Shown here: positions 57,223-60,533 of the stretch, piece after piece
Layout of the letters: every line of letters starts with the position of its first letter
How positions within the stretch are numbered: position 1 is the first letter of the stretch
DNA from: Methanobacteriota archaeon
Lineage (GTDB): Archaea > Thermoplasmatota > Thermoplasmata > RBG-16-68-12
Assembly: GCA_005878635.1 (NCBI GenBank)
Contig: VBLS01000111.1
Span: 1-60,533, forward strand
Reading direction: 5' to 3'
DNA length: 60,533 bases
The notes under the pieces: model-generated
Seen by the model: only the letters and a program-made list of their open reading frames with translations
Database searches by the model: none
What the model was told of the DNA's origin: nothing
Program-made: the position numbers and the translations under genes

Positions 57223-59150
57223 CGGGGCACCTCGACCTCGAGAAGGCCCAATCGATCCACGGTGAGGTGCGCGCCGGGAGGAACGACAGTGGTCGCATGG
57301 TCCTCCGCCACGATGGCGGGACCGTCGATCTCGCTCCCGACGCCGAGGCGCGACCGTTCGTGGACGGGGACATCATGCCATCCGTCGTCGAAAAGAACCC
57401 GGCGACTCCGCGGACGCGAACCGCGATGAAGAGGCGCACGCGGCCGGCGGAACGGACGTGGCATGCGGACCACGAGGCGGGCCGCGACGACCTCGATCGC
57501 TTCGCTCCGCGAGGCGTATCCGTACCGAAGCCGATGCGCTCGATGGAAGGCCCGCCTCAAGTCGCCGCGGATCGGAACGTTGATTTCGTAACTCTGCCCC
57601 TTGAATCGTAGGTCGACGCTCGATTCGAATTGAGCCCGACCCACATCGTGCCCTTGCGTCCGCAGCACCGAAATCGCCCGGTCACGGAACTCCTCGATCG
57701 CCGACTCGATGACCGTCTCGGCTCGCTCCAACGGTCGGAGGACGCTTCGCCCATACTCGGCTCGGATCGGAGAAATCAGGATGCCGTAGGCCGAGAACGC
57801 CCCAGGGAGGAAGGGCACGAGGACCGTCCGGACCCCGAGCTGTTGGGCGAGGGCGCATGCGTGCATCGGCCCGGCGCCGCCGAAGGCGAGCAACGCAAAA
57901 TCCCTCGGGTCAAGGCCGCGACGGGCGAGGACCAGCCGCATCGCCTTCGCCATCGAGGCTTCGACAACCCGCTGGACGCCGAGGATCGCTTCGTCCCGGG
58001 AAAGATGCAGGGTCGATGCGAGGGCCTCGATCCCTTTTGTGGAGAGGGACCTGTCGAGGGGAAGCCGACCTCCGAGGAGACTCGGTCCAAGGGACCCGCC
58101 GACGAGGTCGGCATCCGTCACCGTGACCTGGGACCCGCCCGCACCGTAGGCCATGGGCCCCGGGGTCGCGCCGGCGCTCTCGGGTCCGACTCGAAGCGCG
58201 CCTCCCGGGTCAATCCACGCAAGGCTCCCTCCTCCCGCGCCCACGGACTCGATGTCGATGACCGGGATCGCAATCGGGAAGGTGTCGATCACGGCATCGG
58301 TCGTCCAGGTCGGCTCGCCCTTCGGGAGTGCGGAAAAATCTGCGCTGGTCCCTCCCATGTCGAAGGTGACGAAGTTCCTCGAATGGCTCCCTCGAGACAG
58401 GGCCGCGCCGGCGGCGACGCCGCCCGCGGGACCGCTGAGGACCAAGTCAACCGGTCGTCGGGCGACGGCCGAATGGACGGCCACGCCGCCTCCCGATTTC
58501 ATCACGAAGAAGTCCTTTCGAATTGCGGCCCTCAACTCGGTCAGGTAGCGGCCGACGAGCGGTTTCAGGTAGGCGTCCAACACGGTGGTCGAAGCGCGCT
58601 CATACTCTCGAAATTCCGGGAGGACTTCGTGGCTCATCGAGACGGGGAGGTCGCCAAGGGCATCGCGGAGGATCCGCTCGTGGCTCGGTCGCATGAAGGA
58701 GAAGAGCAGGCAAATCGCCACGGATTCCGCCTTTCGGGAACGCACCTCCCTGGCAATTCGGCGGGCCTCCCGCTCCGTCAGAGGGCGCAACGGGCGCCCT
58801 CGCGCGTCGACGCGTTCGTCGGCTCCCAGGCACATCTCCGAATCGACCGGCGGAGACGCCCGTGTGACGTGGAAGTCGTACAAGTTCGGACGGTCCTGGC
58901 GGCCGATGATCAGCAGGTCTTCGAAGCCCGCCGTCGTCACGAATACCGTGCGGGCCCCTTTTCGTTGCAGGATCGCGTTCGTGGCGACCGTCGTCCCGTG
59001 GGCCATGCCGCCGGCCCCGAGCTCCCGCATCCCGTCGACGACCGCGCGGGAGGGATCGGGCGTCGACGGAACCTTGGCCGTCACGACCTCGCGGCCGCGG
59101 AACCCGACGAAGTCCGTGAAGGTCCCGCCGACATCCACGCCCACGTCCAT
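57219..59150 (-). CDS. hyuA: Hydantoinase A / N-methylhydantoinase A subunit
   Basis: ATPase subunit of the ring-opening enzyme, 643 residues. D-V-G-G-T-F-T-D-F near 5, H-G-T-T-V-A-T-N-A-I-L, F-D-M-G-G-T-S-A-D, and F-G-G-A-G-P-M-H-A are the ASKHA-fold motifs. ATG 59150 begins exactly at the family N-terminus; the frame stays open to 60500 but that part is a shadow of the TrpB2 gene. Partner HyuB follows with ATGA overlap. Confidence 0.94.
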   Translation of the reverse strand: MDVGVDVGGTFTDFVGFRGREVVTAKVPSTPDPSRAVVDGMRELGAGGMAHGTTVATNAILQRKGARTVFVTTAGFEDLLIIGRQDRPNLYDFHVTRASPPVDSEMCLGADERVDARGRPLRPLTEREARRIAREVRSRKAESVAICLLFSFMRPSHERILRDALGDLPVSMSHEVLPEFREYERASTTVLDAYLKPLVGRYLTELRAAIRKDFFVMKSGGGVAVHSAVARRPVDLVLSGPAGGVAAGAALSRGSHSRNFVTFDMGGTSADFSALPKGEPTWTTDAVIDTFPIAIPVIDIESVGAGGGSLAWIDPGGALRVGPESAGATPGPMAYGAGGSQVTVTDADLVGGSLGPSLLGGRLPLDRSLSTKGIEALASTLHLSRDEAILGVQRVVEASMAKAMRLVLARRGLDPRDFALLAFGGAGPMHACALAQQLGVRTVLVPFLPGAFSAYGILISPIRAEYGRSVLRPLERAETVIESAIEEFRDRAISVLRTQGHDVGRAQFESSVDLRFKGQSYEINVPIRGDLRRAFHRAHRLRYGYASRSEAIEVVAARLVVRMPRPFRRPRAPLHRGSRPRSRRVLFDDGWHDVPVHERSRLGVGSEIDGPAIVAEDHATTVVPPGAHLTVDRLGLLEVEVPR

Positions 59151-59233
59151 GGTCGGCCGGATTGTCCGAGACCTCAAGAGACTTCGCGCGGCTAATCCGA
59201 CGACTCGGGAACGGATTGCGGCCAGCGGGGTGG

Positions 59234-60533
59234 TCAGGGCCCGTTGCTGCTCAGGTTGCCGGCGAGGAACTGCGCGTAGCCCTCGAGGTCCAACAGCCCG
59301 TGGCCGCTGTAGTTGAAGGCGATGACCGTCTCCTCGTTCCGCTTCTTCGCCTCGAGCGCCAGGTCGATCGCGCCGCGGATCGCGTGGCAGGTCTCCGGCG
59401 CCGCGATGAGTCCTTCCGTCTTGGCGAAGATCTCGCCGGCCTGGAAGGTGCTCACCTGGTCGACCGCGCGCGGCTCGACGAGCCCTGCGTCCAGGAGGAC
59501 GCTCAGGGTCGCCGCGGTCCCGTGGTACCGCAGGCCGCCCGCGTGGATGCGCGGCGGTACGAAGGTGTGGCCGAGGGTGTGCATCTTCACGAGCGGCGTC
59601 ATCTCGCCGGTGTCGCCGAAGTCGTATTCGTATCGGCCCTGGGTCATCGAGGGGACCGATGTCGGCTCGACCGCGATGAACCGCGTCTCCGAACGCCCGT
59701 GGATCCGCTCTCCGATGGTCGGGTAGGTGAAGCCCGCGAAGTTGGAGCCTCCCCCGACGGAGCCGACCATGTAGTCCGGCGTGATGTCCGCGATCTCGAA
59801 CTGCTTCTGCGCCTCGAGGCCGATGACCGTCTGATGCATCAGCACGTGGTTCAGGACGGATCCGAGGGAATACCGCGTGTTCGGGCTCGTCACCGCCGTC
59901 TCGATCGCCTCCGAGATCGCGACGCCGAGGGATCCGGGATGGTTCGGGTCCTGTGCGAGGATCTTCTTCCCCACGTTCGTCCGGTCGCTCGGGCTCGGGA
60001 TGACTTCCGCGCCGAAGAGCCGCATCATGTACTTCCGGTAGGGCTTCTGGTCGTACGAGACACGGACCATGAACACCTTGGACCGGAGGCCGAAATAGTT
60101 CGTCGCGAGGGCGAGCGCCGATCCCCATTGGCCGGCCCCCGTCTCCGTCGCGAGGGCCTCGACCCCTTCCTTCGCGGCGAAGTACGCCTGCGCGATCGCG
60201 GTGTTCGGCTTGTGGGATCCGACCGGGGAGAGATCCTCCCGCTTGTAGTAGATCCGCGCCGGCGTTTTGAGGAACGCCTCCAGGCGGGAGGCCCGGTACA
60301 GCGGCGTCGGTCGGCCGAATCGGAGGTAGGCCTCGCGCAGTTCTTCGGGGATCGGCTCCGAGCGGTTCGGGCTCATCTCCTGGCGGATGAGCTCCTTCGG
60401 GAACAGCGGCTCGAAGGCCTGCGGCGGGACCGGCTCCTTCGTCCCGGGGTGGAGGTAGGGAGGGAAGGGAGCGGGCAAATCCGGCAGGATGTTGTACCAC
60501 GCCCGCGGGAGGTCGTCCTCATCGAGGAGGATT
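59234..60533 (-). CDS. trpB2: TrpB2-type tryptophan synthase beta-like protein (5' end cut)
   Basis: PLP enzyme of the TrpB2 group, which makes Trp from indole and Ser or acts as a serine deaminase. E-D-L-S-P-V-G-S-H-K-P-N has the PLP Lys; E-T-G-A-G-Q-W-G-S-A, G-S-V-G-G-G-S-N-F and A-I-E-P-T-type segments follow. The reading frame continues to the window edge with W-Y-N-I-L-P-D-L-P, a conserved TrpB2 opening, so the TTG at 60478 is not the start and a few N-terminal residues are missing. No trpA nearby. 83 bp before hyuA. Confidence 0.93.
   Translation of the reverse strand, partial: ILLDEDDLPRAWYNILPDLPAPFPPYLHPGTKEPVPPQAFEPLFPKELIRQEMSPNRSEPIPEELREAYLRFGRPTPLYRASRLEAFLKTPARIYYKREDLSPVGSHKPNTAIAQAYFAAKEGVEALATETGAGQWGSALALATNYFGLRSKVFMVRVSYDQKPYRKYMMRLFGAEVIPSPSDRTNVGKKILAQDPNHPGSLGVAISEAIETAVTSPNTRYSLGSVLNHVLMHQTVIGLEAQKQFEIADITPDYMVGSVGGGSNFAGFTYPTIGERIHGRSETRFIAVEPTSVPSMTQGRYEYDFGDTGEMTPLVKMHTLGHTFVPPRIHAGGLRYHGTAATLSVLLDAGLVEPRAVDQVSTFQAGEIFAKTEGLIAAPETCHAIRGAIDLALEAKKRNEETVIAFNYSGHGLLDLEGYAQFLAGNLSSNGP

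Noticed and set aside
60478..60480. TTG as start of TrpB2
   Set aside because: The frame continues to the window edge with the conserved W-Y-N-I-L-P-D-L-P opening, so the gene is cut, not started, here.
57219..60500. A 1093-codon open frame on the minus strand
   Set aside because: Only codons from ATG 59150 give HyuA; the upstream third is the shadow of TrpB2, which is coded in another frame of the same strand.

Overview
The window is 60.5 kb of GC-rich archaeal chromosome. Archaeal signs seen directly: a 23-gene S10/spc ribosomal block with archaeal members (eS4, eL19, eL32, Rpp29) ending in secY; membrane-anchored LonB; replication factor C large subunit; the wyosine enzyme Taw1; TrmI; a tRNA-His(GTG) with templated G-1; and TATA boxes about 25 nt upstream of many starts, which implies leaderless mRNAs. 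DUF835, many zinc ribbons and several Ras-like GTPases fit a Thermoplasmatota-type heterotroph; that assignment is inference.

Layout. 0-6.2 kb: purS, two tandem CARF-domain regulators, a PH-domain membrane protein, a JAMM protease, a PRC-barrel protein, RNase J, MarC and TrmI. 6.2-11.4 kb: a branched-chain amino-acid ABC transporter (livH-M-G-F, with livK convergent). 12.4-13.7 kb: class II HMG-CoA reductase. 13.7-15.9 kb: an AT-richer island with a short serine recombinase, a second protein carrying the recombinase DNA-binding domain and a zinc-finger-like N-terminus but no catalytic domain, and a ribbon-helix-helix protein with a dyad operator. 16-22.6 kb: rfcL, an unknown gene, taw1, a VTT-like protein, NOG1, pdxS, a UPF0200 kinase and an exosome-linked RNA-binding protein. 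22.6-24.5 kb: both subunits of the aconitase-X-type phosphomevalonate dehydratase, the small one fused to a Nudix domain. 24.5-28.7 kb: an isoleucyl-tRNA synthetase fused in frame to HhH, three zinc ribbons and DUF835.

28.8-34 kb: tRNA-His, argF and a NitT/TauT-type ABC transporter with a detached AAA-associated domain. 34-47.9 kb: the ribosomal/secY operon on the minus strand. 48.1-50.3 kb: three tandem Ras-like GTPases, each preceded by a related 18-bp dyad. 50.5-53.2 kb: lonB, a small Cys protein and nadM. 53.4-60.5 kb (minus strand): TrpB2 (cut by the window end), HyuA, HyuB, a TctA-like permease and a wHTH sensor protein, which look like a hydantoin or amino-acid uptake and conversion locus.

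How parts fit: HMG-CoA reductase and the phosphomevalonate dehydratase pair point to the modified archaeal mevalonate route through trans-anhydromevalonate phosphate. Liv, OCT, TrpB2 and hydantoinase genes point to growth on amino acids. The most unusual items are the two-protein serine recombinase module, the IleRS-DUF835 fusion, the dehydratase-Nudix fusion, the CRISPR-less tandem CARF regulators and the dyad shared by the GTPase genes.
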